Source: Mesostigma viride | Lineage: Eukaryota; Streptophyta; Mesostigmatophyceae; Mesostigmatales; Mesostigmataceae | DNA length: 64,000 nucleotides | NCBI GenBank assembly: GCA_009746045.1 | Contig: RPFO01000402.1 | Location: forward strand, 1-64,000 | Reading direction: 5' to 3' | Part shown: one piece after another, positions 17,733 to 25,950 of the stretch | How the letters are laid out: the number at the start of each line of letters is the position of its first letter | How positions within the stretch are numbered: position 1 is the first letter of the stretch | Position numbers and translations under genes: made by a program | Notes under the pieces: model-generated | The model's database searches: none | What the model saw: only the letters and a program-made list of their open reading frames with translations | What the model was told of the DNA's origin: nothing

Positions 17733-18677
17733 TTACGATTGAATCGACAAGCACGCGCGTTTGGCGGGGGAGCCGCCGATTAGCTTCTTGGAGGCCAGAT
17801 GCCCCTCCCTCATATCCTTGTTACGGACCAAGAACTCTCTCGGGCGCTTGGCCTTTGCTTGGTCGTGCAAACCCACGCTCTTGAAGGTGGGGGTCATGGT
17901 TTTTGACAGTCTCTCCATTGCAACGACGGGGTCTTCTCCGCCCGACACCGCGGCCTTGAACACGCAATTCATGAAAAATGCCCCGCTGTTCATTTCCTCT
18001 GTCCACATGTCCCTTATCAGATCGCTCTTTTTTAACCCCTGGACCGCTCGGAATTCGTCTGCGGTCATGTTCATGATGGATTTGTTTTGCATGGCGAACA
18101 CTTTGGCGTACACCTTATCGTCCACCTTGGCTCTCGGGGTCGCGGCGATCTCGTTGGCGGCCGACTTGACGGACTCGCACTGTTTGATCCGGGGCTCTCC
18201 CGTTACGTCTTTGGATTCAGGCTCCGGCCGTGGAAATTCCCGTCCATGCGACGCCTCGTAGCGCCTCAGCAGATCGGATATCAGTTCCTCGGACGCGTGG
18301 AAGTAATGCCTCAGCAGCTTGGCGGTGTTCCTTCGAAACGCCGATGCTCGCGTGCCCGGCAGGAGCATAATGAGCTCGTACACTTCCTCCTCCGTCATGA
18401 TCCTGGTCGGCTTTTGGTTCCTTCCGGGGAATGTATGGGTGTTGGTTGTATTGCTCGGAGCAACACATCCGCGATCACTGAGTCTCTTGATGGTAAGGTT
18501 GGAGTTACCGGTCGCCTCGCGAGCGTAACTGCCGTCTTCTCGGAGGTACACGATACACTTCACGATGTCCGCCGCTGCCACACGCCCATCCGGCGCTCTG
18601 CGTATCTGGCCTTTGAATATGTCTTCTGATACAGGAGTGCCCTCTTTCGCTTCCAAGTACACTGACACGGTAGCCAT
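17733..18677 (-). CDS. MSV199/KilA-N-like protein with unique C-terminal domain
   Basis: A 314-residue protein. Residues about 20-130 carry the module of the 8626 gene: GQIRRAPDGRVAAADIVKC, TFPGRNQKPT, LIMLLPGTRASAFRRNTAKLLRHY. The linker after it is charged. The C-terminal part (about 190-300; KSIMNMTADEFRAVQG, MNSGAFFMNCVFKAAVSGG) is helical and not recognised, and it differs from the nuclease-like tail of the 22047 gene. Family knowledge suggests a DNA-binding regulator with an exchangeable effector part. It is one of three such module proteins in the window. Confidence 0.7.
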   Translation of the reverse strand: MATVSVYLEAKEGTPVSEDIFKGQIRRAPDGRVAAADIVKCIVYLREDGSYAREATGNSNLTIKRLSDRGCVAPSNTTNTHTFPGRNQKPTRIMTEEEVYELIMLLPGTRASAFRRNTAKLLRHYFHASEELISDLLRRYEASHGREFPRPEPESKDVTGEPRIKQCESVKSAANEIAATPRAKVDDKVYAKVFAMQNKSIMNMTADEFRAVQGLKKSDLIRDMWTEEMNSGAFFMNCVFKAAVSGGEDPVVAMERLSKTMTPTFKSVGLHDQAKAKRPREFLVRNKDMREGHLASKKLIGGSPAKRACLSIQS

Positions 18678-18834
18678 TGCGTGGGGTATATGTATTGCAA
18701 TCCAAATTTGCGTGGCCGAGATGAACGCACTGATGCCCGCTAGCGCGCGAGAGAGAGAGAGAGAGGGTGTGCGTTTGTATTGCTTCCTTTCCTACATTCG
18801 CGATCACGGCGCTCCTATCGACCTCTGAATTTAA

Positions 18835-19092
18835 ATGCCGGCCCTAGCTAGTACCGTCTCCATGGAGAACGTGATCGCTCGCCTGCGCTCGTACCGCGTG
18901 TTCGGGTCCGCCCTCTTCGACTGGTTCGCCACGTGGCTCGTGGCACTCGCGTACGTCCGTTACGGTCGCGCCGGATCCTTCTCCCTCTCCGCCACCCTCC
19001 TACCCTTCGCCGTCCTCGTGGTCATCGGCGAAACCTTGCACGCCCTCCTCGGCGTCAGCACCCCCGTGACCCGGCTGGTCCTGCGCCGGTAG
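18835..19092 (+). CDS. small membrane protein, two TM helices
   Basis: An 85-residue protein. Start at 18835, or at the internal Met at 18862 (MENVIARLRSYRVFG). Two hydrophobic segments are visible: ALFDWFATWLVALAY and the longer SATLLPFAVLVVIGETLHALLGV. The RVFGSALFDW core resembles small integral membrane proteins common in phycodna- and mimiviruses, whose function is unknown. It leads a run of small hydrophobic genes on the plus strand. Confidence 0.65.
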   Translation: MPALASTVSMENVIARLRSYRVFGSALFDWFATWLVALAYVRYGRAGSFSLSATLLPFAVLVVIGETLHALLGVSTPVTRLVLRR

Positions 19093-19181
19093 CGCTCCCC
19101 CCCCCCTTCCGGGCCGGTCCGTCGCCGTTTTTTTTGTGACCGGTATAGGATAGAACCGCGTCTCGTTCGAAAGCGACCATC

Positions 19182-19826
19182 ATGTACGACGACCCCATGC
19201 ACCTCGCCGGAGCCCGAAGGATCCGCAGACGTCGACGCGTCCCCGCACCATCCTCCTCGTCCGCATCCGGACTCGGCATCGCGCGACACAAGGCACGGCC
19301 GTCCGCGCGCCGCCGAAAGGGAGCGCCGCGTCCGATCGGCGGCATCCTGTTTGCTTCCAGCTACACGAGCGGGCCTCTCCTGCCCTCCCTCGCGCGCCCC
19401 GTCCGACGCGTCGTGTCGGTCGCGCGCCGAGGTGGAGCGGGCGGGGCGGCCGTGGACGTCGACGCCCTCTTCGCCCGTCACTTCAACTCGTGTTCGGGTC
19501 CCGCTCCCTCGTCCGGCCGCGTCGGCCGCGGACGTCTCGCCTCCGCGCACCTGGCGGGCGCTTCCGTCCACCGTCACCGTCACCGGCGGCGCCACCCCGC
19601 GTCGGCTCGTCCCGTCGCCTCGAGCGGGGCGGTCGTGCGCAGGCGTCACCCCCTCCGACGCGCGTCGAGACCCGCGGGCGCGTCTCGTCCCGTCCACGGT
19701 CACCGTCGCCGTCGCGTGGCGCGTCCGATGGGTGCGGCCGGACCCGCGCACAAGCACCGCCGCCGCGTGAAGCGTCACCCGCGCCATCTGGCCGGACTCC
19801 GCGGGGTCCGACGCGCCACGAGGTGA
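19182..19826 (+). CDS. arginine-rich basic protein
   Basis: A 214-residue protein extremely rich in Arg, His, Ala, Pro and Ser (RRIRRRRRVPAP, HRHRHRRRH, HKHRRRVKRH). Such composition suits condensation of packaged DNA, as in protamine-like virion proteins. The start MYDDPMHLAGARR follows a gtataggatag box. An equally long minus-strand frame exists, but its composition reads as a shadow. High GC makes long spurious frames likely here, so confidence is moderate. Confidence 0.5.
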   Translation: MYDDPMHLAGARRIRRRRRVPAPSSSSASGLGIARHKARPSARRRKGAPRPIGGILFASSYTSGPLLPSLARPVRRVVSVARRGGAGGAAVDVDALFARHFNSCSGPAPSSGRVGRGRLASAHLAGASVHRHRHRRRHPASARPVASSGAVVRRRHPLRRASRPAGASRPVHGHRRRRVARPMGAAGPAHKHRRRVKRHPRHLAGLRGVRRATR

Positions 19827-19874
19827 GAGAGGGCGGAATTTTATGTGTGTCCTATGGTATTCTAGCGCGTCGGG

Positions 19875-20182
19875 ATGGTTTGGAGCGTCCGTCTGATCTC
19901 CTCCCTCGCGGTCGGGGGCTGGTCTTCTTCCTCATCCCCATTGTGCAGTACGCGATGTTCCGGCGAAGGTTCTTCCGCCCCCGGTCCGCTGGCTCGGGCG
20001 CGGGTCCGGGCGCTGGCTCGGGCGCGGGTCCGGGCGCGGGCGCGGGCGCTGGCGGTACGAGCAAGTGGCCCGCGCCCCCGTCCGGGAGCTGGATCGTGTT
20101 TTTCTACGATTCGCCCGTCTACGTGTACGCGGGCACGACCGCGATCCTGTTCTATGTCCTGAGCTTCCTGTGGCTCGCGTGA
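19875..20182 (+). CDS. membrane protein with Gly/Ala/Pro repeat, frameshifted
   Basis: The frame opens MVWSVRLISSLAVG at 19875. At a G5 run (19914-19918) sense moves to the frame reading LVFFLIPIVQYAMFRRRFF, then a GAGPGAGSGAGPGAGAGAGG repeat made of 12-bp DNA units. It ends in a second hydrophobic segment (YAGTTAILFYVLSFLWLA) at 20182. One extra G would give a protein of about 102 residues with two membrane helices joined by a flexible Gly-Ala linker. The function is unknown. Confidence 0.5.
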
Positions 20183-20260
20183 TCCCTCGGACCCGAAGAC
20201 GCCGCCGCCCTCAAAATTATCCGCTCGTTTAGGTAACCACGCGCTCGCACGATTCCCTCC

Positions 20261-20551
20261 ATGGCGTGGACGCGACCCGTGATGGAAGCCTCCCTCGCCG
20301 CGATCGTCTCCGTCCTGGCCACTCTGTTCGTGGGGAATTACAAGGACGGTCCGCGATTCGACGTCCGCGCGCACCTTACCGGGCTGTTGAACGGCGGACC
20401 CTTCGACGGCGCGCTCAAGAGCTTCCTCTCCAAGCCCCCGCCGTCGACGGCCGGAGATTTCGAGCGGAAACGCGCCGTGCGTTCGGCCTTTTTCGCGGCC
20501 GTGTTCTACGCGGTCGCCTACGCCGTCTTCGCGCGGTTCTATCCGGCCTAA
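20261..20551 (+). CDS. small membrane protein, two TM helices
   Basis: A 96-residue protein. An N-terminal hydrophobic helix (MEASLAAIVSVLATLFVGNY) and a C-terminal one (SAFFAAVFYAVAYAVFARF) flank a polar, charged loop. The C-terminal layout is like the preceding gene. No family is recognised; it probably inserts in the viral inner membrane or host membranes. An AATAAA signal follows at about 20631. Confidence 0.6.
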   Translation: MAWTRPVMEASLAAIVSVLATLFVGNYKDGPRFDVRAHLTGLLNGGPFDGALKSFLSKPPPSTAGDFERKRAVRSAFFAAVFYAVAYAVFARFYPA

Positions 20552-20679
20552 CCCCAGCGAGCCGCGCGTCCCGAACCGCGCACCGGCACGAGTCCGAGTC
20601 CGAGTCCTCGGGAGTCCGGGTCCGGCCGAAAATAAAATGTGAGACGTAATCAACAAATCAGCGTCGCGGTACGATAATC

Positions 20680-20874
20680 ATGGCCATGTTCATCCCCGCC
20701 GAACTCGTGAAGCCCCTCGCCGCCGGCCTCGCGTCTCTCCTCGCGAGCTTCCTGCTCGACCGGATCGACGCCATGGGCGCGGTCGACCTGTACGGCAACA
20801 AGCTGGTGGCCGCGCACGCGTTTTCGACCGCGCTCGCGTTCTACCTGATCACTTTCTACTTCGTGGGCAATTGA
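20680..20874 (+). CDS. small membrane protein
   Basis: A 64-residue protein (MAMFIPAELVKP) with two hydrophobic segments, LAAGLASLLASFLL and AHAFSTALAFYLITFYFVG, separated by a short charged loop. It is the fourth consecutive small hydrophobic gene on this strand, which suggests a membrane-protein cluster. The family is unknown. Confidence 0.6.
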   Translation: MAMFIPAELVKPLAAGLASLLASFLLDRIDAMGAVDLYGNKLVAAHAFSTALAFYLITFYFVGN

Positions 20875-21049
20875 CGCGCGAATGGAGGACGGTGAGAGGG
20901 GTTGGTAATGGATTTCGTTTCTTTATTTCGTGTATTCGTTTATGGATCGAATAAAATGGTTTTAATTGCATGATCACAAATCTCGGCATCGCTGCCATCG
21001 TTTTCGTCTCGCGAACTACACAATTATGCAAAAGGCGGTTTAGGGAACG

Positions 21050-21793
21050 TCACGGCGCGATCGGCCGGTCCTCCAACGCCATCACGACGTTGTCGTCCAA
21101 TGTCAGCTCCACCTCGCACTTGCGGCACACCTCGCGCAGGAGGTGCAGCTGGTCCTCTTTCACGTCCTTGGACGTATCGTGCGTGCAGTAGAGGTGCAGG
21201 CGGTGGTTGAACGACTCGAAGTCGATCCCGAACGCGGCCAGACGCCCGAGTCCCCGCGCCCATTCCGTGACGTCCTCCACGACGATGAGGTCTCCCTGCG
21301 GGTACGACACGACGTCTACGTGTCCCGCGCGGCACCGGACGCCCGTGACTCCGTCCGTCTTGCGGGCGATGTCGTCCTTGATCTCTGCCAGGTGGCGGAA
21401 CCGCTTCGGCTCGCGTCCCGGCTCCTGCACCCACTCCACGAACGCGGGGACGAGGTCGGGGTGCATCCACATGCCGTGCGACGGCCCGATGTCCTCCCTC
21501 CACAGGCTGTGGGAGAAGTCCGGCTGCCTCCGCAGGGCGCGGCGGTACGCGCCCGTCGGGTCCGCGAAGAAGCGGGAGGCGTCCACCCTTCCCAGGAGCA
21601 TGCAGTCCGCCAGACTCTGGGCGTGGACGTACCCGATCCGCGCCTCGGCGTCCACGCGCGCGAGACGGTCTCTGCGGAACACGGGCCCCGCGTCCGCCCG
21701 CGGGCGGTAGAAGTACACGGGGGGCTCCGCGTGCGAGAACTCGAAGTGGCTCTCCATGTAGGTCGGCTTCGAGTTGTCGGACGCGGCGGACAT
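21050..21793 (-). CDS. KilA-N domain protein with degenerate nuclease-like tail
   Basis: A 247-residue protein. The N-terminal half (about residues 20-125) reads as a KilA-N-type DNA-binding module: GYVHAQSLADCMLLG, then W-x2-DIGPSHGMWMHPDLVPAFVEWV. The C-terminal half (about 155-245) is homologous to that of the gene at 22047 (D-V in GHVDVV, then VVEDV, LGRLAAFG, ELTLDDNV). The catalytic lysine expected after the glutamate in a PD-(D/E)xK fold is replaced by valine. It is therefore probably a DNA-binding regulator with a non-catalytic nuclease fold. The ATGTCC start lies inside a 17-bp dyad. Confidence 0.7.
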   Translation of the reverse strand: MSAASDNSKPTYMESHFEFSHAEPPVYFYRPRADAGPVFRRDRLARVDAEARIGYVHAQSLADCMLLGRVDASRFFADPTGAYRRALRRQPDFSHSLWREDIGPSHGMWMHPDLVPAFVEWVQEPGREPKRFRHLAEIKDDIARKTDGVTGVRCRAGHVDVVSYPQGDLIVVEDVTEWARGLGRLAAFGIDFESFNHRLHLYCTHDTSKDVKEDQLHLLREVCRKCEVELTLDDNVVMALEDRPIAP

Positions 21794-21804
21794 CCTCTGC
21801 GTCC
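21788..21804 (-). promoter_or_regulatory. 17-bp inverted-repeat motif over the 21793 start codon
   Basis: On the minus strand GGACGCA-GAGG-ATGTCC places the ATG in the right half, the same geometry as at 3536-3552, 7114-7130 and 37806-37822. Confidence 0.35.
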
Positions 21805-22046
21805 TTTTGTTATGGCCTGCGATTTGTTTCGTTCGTCGGACAGCGCGCCTGTCCCGGTGGTCACGGGAGACGGAGGGGGGAGATCGCGCGGGTCTGGCGG
21901 GCGGAGGAGGGGAGAGAGCGGATTTAAAGAGGCGGCCGACGCGCCCGACCATTCCGTCCATCCGTGTCGTCCAAGGGATCATCTACGGCGGAGACGATCC
22001 CGCCCGATCGGACGGACCACGCGATGGACATTATCCGACGTTACTA

Positions 22047-22835
22047 TCATTCTTCGTCTGCATCGATAGCATCTTGGCGAATGTTCGGATGTTGCAGCTG
22101 GATATCATCATCGAGGGTGAGTGTCACGTGGTACAGATCGCATAGTTCCTTGAGAGCTAGAAGCTTCTCTGCAGTCACGTTGGGTGTTGTGGGTGTACGG
22201 AAGACGTGCAGACGTTTTGCGTAACCAGGGTAGTCGAGGGCGTATCCGAGCAACTGCCCCACTCCTTGAAACGCCTGGCTGAATTCCTTTACCTCTATCA
22301 CGACTTTGGGGTCGTGGCAGAGTATGTCAATCAGCCCGGCGCGGGACTTGACTTCGCGTTCTCCGTTAAGCTCTTCTGCGAGATGGGCTTGGATGTTCTT
22401 CTCTTCGCACCTGTTGCGTTTTTTCGAGGCGGACTTTTGGCAAATCGAGACGAGCTCTTGCAAGTCTCGTGCATTTTTTAACTCCTCAGCACAGGCGTGA
22501 GTCGTTGTGGGTAGAATGCTTACGATTCGTTTCAATTGTTCAAGGTCACATACGGGAGTCTCTCGCTGCCCGGCCCCGGGGAATTTCCAGGTGTATCTAT
22601 GCCCCGTGGTCACTTCGGGGTGATTCTTTTCAAGTCGGAGAAGGTATTTTGAAGCTTGCGCACTTGCGTTGTACACGAAAGTCCCGTCTGGTTTCAAGAA
22701 ACACATCACTTTGATGACGTCGAGGATGGAGATTCTGCCATCCGGCGTCACGCGGATCTTGCCCGCGATCGGGTCCGCCTCGCCATCCGGCGCGGCGTGG
22801 ACGGGTTGCAGGTACAGCGCGAGCGCTCCCGACAT
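22047..22835 (-). CDS. MSV199-like domain fused to PD-(D/E)xK nuclease-like domain
   Basis: A 262-residue protein. Residues about 20-115 hold the MSV199-like module (GKIRVTPDGRISILDVIK, WKFPGAGQRETPV). A helical, Lys-rich linker leads to a C-terminal restriction-endonuclease-like core: LIDIL with the Asp, then VVIEVKEF with the E-x-K pair, and GQLLGYALDYP. All catalytic positions of a PD-(D/E)xK nuclease are present, so DNA cleavage is plausible. The tail is shared with the KilA-N protein next door, which is catalytically degenerate. The two genes are adjacent on one strand and look like domain-shuffled relatives. Confidence 0.75.
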   Translation of the reverse strand: MSGALALYLQPVHAAPDGEADPIAGKIRVTPDGRISILDVIKVMCFLKPDGTFVYNASAQASKYLLRLEKNHPEVTTGHRYTWKFPGAGQRETPVCDLEQLKRIVSILPTTTHACAEELKNARDLQELVSICQKSASKKRNRCEEKNIQAHLAEELNGEREVKSRAGLIDILCHDPKVVIEVKEFSQAFQGVGQLLGYALDYPGYAKRLHVFRTPTTPNVTAEKLLALKELCDLYHVTLTLDDDIQLQHPNIRQDAIDADEE

Positions 22836-23335
22836 GATGTCCTGTCGATGATCGACAGAGACGAAGTGGCCGGCCCGAACGAGCCGATGCGTCAGCGGAC
22901 GCCGGCGGTGTACTCGCGTCTCTCCGGGACAATCGGACGCGGGCGATGTCCGGAAGTCCTGTGACTCTGAGCGCGGACGAGACGGACCAGCCGCAGTTTC
23001 GTGCCGGCGAGAGGGTCTCGCCGTCTTTTATATCGCGCCGCCGTGTCGGATCCACGGGTCGCTCCAATCCACGGTGGGAAACGACGCGAGCGATCGGACG
23101 GCCGACCCGCGCCTACTCCGGCCAGGTGGCCACCTTGCACGCCCACACGAGCACGGTGTGAGTGGCGGCCACGACGCACGCGCGGATCGCGCCCTTCGCC
23201 GTCTCCAACGCCCGGCACTCCATCCGCGCGCCCGTCCGTCGCGTCTCATCCGGGGCGGAGAAAAAGGGCGCACGCGGGACGGGCGAACGCCCGCCTCGAC
23301 GGATTTATTTATCGACGGGTACAGATATCGACCCG
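22836..23335. other. mostly noncoding stretch
   Basis: About 500 bp with no confident gene. It holds the start region of the 22047 gene, a weak plus-strand frame (22946-23161) and a very small minus-strand frame listed separately. Confidence 0.4.
23113..23223 (-). CDS. possible 36-residue hydrophobic peptide
   Basis: A short frame from an ATG at 23223 to a TAG at 23113. It encodes MECRALETAKGA, then a hydrophobic Val/Ala/Trp-rich stretch, ending KVATWPE. The sharp switch to membrane-like composition is suggestive, but at this GC content short frames arise easily. There is no family match and no clear promoter. Confidence 0.25.
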   Translation of the reverse strand: MECRALETAKGAIRACVVAATHTVLVWACKVATWPE

Positions 23336-23617
23336 ATGGTGCTCGACCTCCTGCGCGACGCCCGGTTCGTCCGATTCGTGCTCGGCGCGGTCAGCGTCTA
23401 CGCGCTCTTCCGCGTGGCGCTCGTCCTCCTCTTCGCGATCGTGTACTGGCTCGTGTCCCTCCGCGACCCCAAGGCCTTCTCCCGACGCCTCTCCCTCGGC
23501 GACGCGCTCTACCTCAGCGTGGCCACCGGCACCACGCTCGGGTATTGGGACGTCGCGCCCGTCGGACGGGTCGCGAGGACATGTACCGGATTGCACGCCC
23601 TCTCCTGCGTCTTCTGA
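23336..23617 (+). CDS. miniature K+ channel (Kcv-like) with unusual filter
   Basis: A 93-residue protein, about the size of the chlorovirus channel Kcv. Residues about 12-40 form TM1 (VLGAVSVYALFRVALVLLFAIVYWLV). A pore helix (LSLGDALYLSVATG) follows, then a filter-like sequence TTLGYWD at 66-72, where potassium channels normally have TVGYGD. TM2 begins at ARTCTGLHALSCVF and ends at once, so it is very short. A neighbouring frame could extend it after an indel near 23600. Viral K+ channels depolarise host membranes during infection. The Gly-to-Trp change and the short TM2 make conduction uncertain. The start was chosen for length and an AT-rich leader. Confidence 0.7.
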   Translation: MVLDLLRDARFVRFVLGAVSVYALFRVALVLLFAIVYWLVSLRDPKAFSRRLSLGDALYLSVATGTTLGYWDVAPVGRVARTCTGLHALSCVF

Positions 23618-23669
23618 CGAACGCCAGCATTATTATCGACGCAGAATAGTACGATCCCACCCTTGACCC

Positions 23670-23867
23670 ATGGACATCTCTCGCGCGCCCTCGGCGATGT
23701 GGAACGCGTTCGCGTCCGCCCCTCTCCTCGCCCGCCTCCTGTTCGTCCTCGCGGTCGCCCTGGCCGCCCGTTCCCTGACGTTCGACCCGTACCCGTTCGG
23801 CGTCCCGCGCATATTCGCACGACAGCCGCGGCGTCCTGGCTCCAACGGCCTGCTTCTCCTGAACTGA
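23670..23867 (+). CDS. small membrane protein
   Basis: A 65-residue protein (MDISRAPSAMW) with one hydrophobic helix (LLARLLFVLAVALAARSL) and a Pro/Arg-rich C-terminus. It follows the channel gene on the same strand by about 50 bp. No family is recognised, and a spurious frame cannot be excluded. Confidence 0.45.
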   Translation: MDISRAPSAMWNAFASAPLLARLLFVLAVALAARSLTFDPYPFGVPRIFARQPRRPGSNGLLLLN

Positions 23868-24011
23868 TCCCCGAAACGGATAGACGAGTTTATTGACGAT
23901 TTCGTTGGACGAGTTTATTGATGAATAATAAAGAATGCGTTCCGTGCATCTCGCGTGTCCAAAACATTTTCATTGAGACGGGTAATAACGAGCGCTCCTG
24001 CTCGAGAACTC

Positions 24012-24182
24012 ATGGGGTGCTGTCCGGGCAAGCTGACGACGCCTCGCCGCGAGCGGCAAGCGATCGAGGTCGACGGCCGGGTGGTGTACGAATCCAAGTT
24101 CGAGAACAGTTCCCGAGGGGCGGACGGGGACTCGGTGCGGATGGCGGGCGAGGGGAGGAGGGAGCCCCGATTTCATCTGTGA
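24012..24182 (+). CDS. predicted N-myristoylated small protein (MGCC)
   Basis: A 56-residue protein starting MGCCPGKLTTP, with Gly at position 2 and two Cys, the classic context for N-myristoylation plus palmitoylation. The rest is charged and lacks a membrane helix, so lipid anchoring would be its route to membranes. The next gene begins with a similar motif 21 bp downstream. No family is recognised. Confidence 0.5.
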   Translation: MGCCPGKLTTPRRERQAIEVDGRVVYESKFENSSRGADGDSVRMAGEGRREPRFHL

Positions 24183-24203
24183 CCGTCTAGATAGACACAC
24201 GGG

Positions 24204-24389
24204 ATGGGGAATTGTTGCGCCGTTCCGAGGCGCGAGACGGACGAGAAGGTCGAGGATTTCTACGCGCGACGACGCGACTCGTTACCCCCCGGCATGCGCG
24301 CGGTGATACGGTACCGTTTCGAGAAGGTCCAGGCCGAGAAGAAGGGGCAGCAGACGGCGCCCGCGGACGCGTCTATCCGGATCCCGTGA
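24204..24389 (+). CDS. predicted N-myristoylated small protein (MGNCC)
   Basis: A 61-residue protein starting MGNCCAVPRRE, again a myristoylation/palmitoylation-type N-terminus. A charged helical body follows (KVEDFYARRRDSLPPG, YRFEKVQAEKK). Its 3' end overlaps by 17 bp the end of the convergent broken gene at 24373. The tandem pair of lipid-anchor motifs suggests paired peripheral membrane proteins of virion or host membranes. Confidence 0.55.
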   Translation: MGNCCAVPRRETDEKVEDFYARRRDSLPPGMRAVIRYRFEKVQAEKKGQQTAPADASIRIP

Positions 24390-25368
24390 CGGAGGACAAC
24401 GCGGCTCTCGCTAAGGCTCCGATGGCGCCCGTCGTACTGAACGCCTCTTCCTCCGCCGAGCCCGTGTCCATGTCCCGGAACTCTATCTTGCCTCTCTCGT
24501 TCTCCAGTCTCTCCAGCCTCTCCTGGTACTCCGTGTCGAGTCTCTGTTTGGATTCGCGGTAACCGGCGTCTTGTTCCGCCATAGCGTCGAACATGCGCAT
24601 CTTCGAGTTCTTGTCGGCCATTTCCTGCTTGACCACGTCCGACACGGACGAATTGTAAAATGTCCCCTTCGTCTTCAACGTCTTATGGTCGCCGTCCGGA
24701 TACCGGATGATCACCACTCCCTTTTTGTCGTCGACGACCACGGCGCCCGACTTCACGAGGTAATTGATCAGCAGATCCAGGGACGCCTTTTCGTACTCGT
24801 CCTTCAGCTTGGTGTCCGTGTACGTCTGCGCGACGGCCCTTGCCGCTCGTCGGGATTGCACGTACGCGTTCGTGGTCCCCGCGAACACGGCCGAGTCCCG
24901 CACGTTGCGGTTCGGGTTCAACAAGGCCATGCCCGCGACCAGGTCGGCCGGCATCTTCTGTCCGGCGAGGTTGAACAGCATCGGGATCGCGCTCACCAGG
25001 AACCAGCCTCGGTCCTTCTCGTCCTCGCCCGACAGGATCTGCGTCGTCCCGAGACCCAGCAGGGTGACCTTCACCCACGCGGGCATGAAGTCGATGATCT
25101 GCTCGATCGCGGGGATCGACATGATCAGACGGGACGCGTCGCCCGCCGACAGGACGAGGCGCTTCACCACCGTCTGGATCATGTTCATGACGCGCGCGGG
25201 GATCAGGCGGCGGAGGAAGCGGAAACGTTGGTGCACCCGCATGCTGTCCGCCACGATCTCGCACAACGTCCGCTTGTCCATATCCCGGTAATCCGTCGCC
25301 GGCTTGCCCTCCAACGCGGCGGCGATCGATATCAGTTGTAAGAGTAAGAATGCCACGAATTCCGCCAT
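24373..25368 (-). pseudogene. C-terminal part of a viral gene split by retrotransposon copy 1, with LTR-supplied start
   Basis: Bases 24373-25333 encode about 320 residues homologous to the intact gene at 33678 (shared IAAAL, HQRFRFLR-L-P-R and the following hydrophobic helix). The matching N-terminal part lies 7.8 kb away at 33164-33629. The break coincides exactly with the 5-bp duplication ATATC. The outer LTR contributes 35 bp that include an ATG at 25368 (in ACCATGG), in frame with the fragment, giving a 331-residue frame starting MAEFVAFLL. Two C-to-T-type differences in this LTR end (relative to its partner LTR) change two residues of the new N-terminus. The fragment also has a coiled-coil-like, Met/Lys/Asp-rich C-terminus. 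Whether the chimera is expressed is unknown. Confidence 0.85.
25329..25333. repeat. target-site duplication of copy 1 (left)
   Basis: ATATC immediately before the LTR; an identical ATATC follows the other LTR at 33164-33168. Confidence 0.95.
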
Positions 25369-25950
25369 GGTTCTTGCAGGAAGTTGCCTTTATTAACAAT
25401 CAGGAAACACAGACGTAAGTCACGTCACTTCCAAGACTGCACGCAGCACAGACGACAGGGTCGCAGTGCCAAGAGAACGTGCACGCAAGAACTAGCGTCC
25501 CGGTGTGACCAAGTCACTCATATAGCTTACTAGGGACGCGTCCAAGTATTCAGCTGCACTGTCACAGCTGAACTGTCAATCAATTGATTACACAGACTCT
25601 GGCACGCCTTTGGCGCGCAGATCTATCAATTGTCCATACGGCTAGTCCTGTGGACCTATCCGTACACTAGTCAGCATCAATTGTCTCATAGGTCCTGGCG
25701 CGCTACAGTGCGCCTACCTATCAATTGACCATCAAGTCCTGTACAAGTCCTGTCAACGTCCTGCGGACTATCAAAGTGACACTTGTACATCCTGTGTCCG
25801 TACGCGCCCACAGTGGCGCGCCGGGTACTGTCGGCACAGCCTAGGAAACGTCATAACTTTTACGTTCCTTAACCAAATGAGGCGTTCAAGGTGCCGTTGG
25901 AAAGAGCGTAACAATCTCTATCCATCTAACGTAAATCCTTTACGTTAACT
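25334..25950 (-). repeat. 3' LTR of copy 1
   Basis: 617 bp, starting AGTTAAC and ending ACAACT on the element strand. It differs from its partner in at least two bases near the outer end (CTCTTACAACT against CCCTCACAACT). It contains AATAAA and the terminal 21-bp palindrome. Confidence 0.95.

Noticed and set aside
22946-23161. 71-codon plus-strand frame starting MSGSPVTLSADE
   Set aside because: No family, no clear promoter, and overlapping frames of equal quality; not strong enough to list as a gene.
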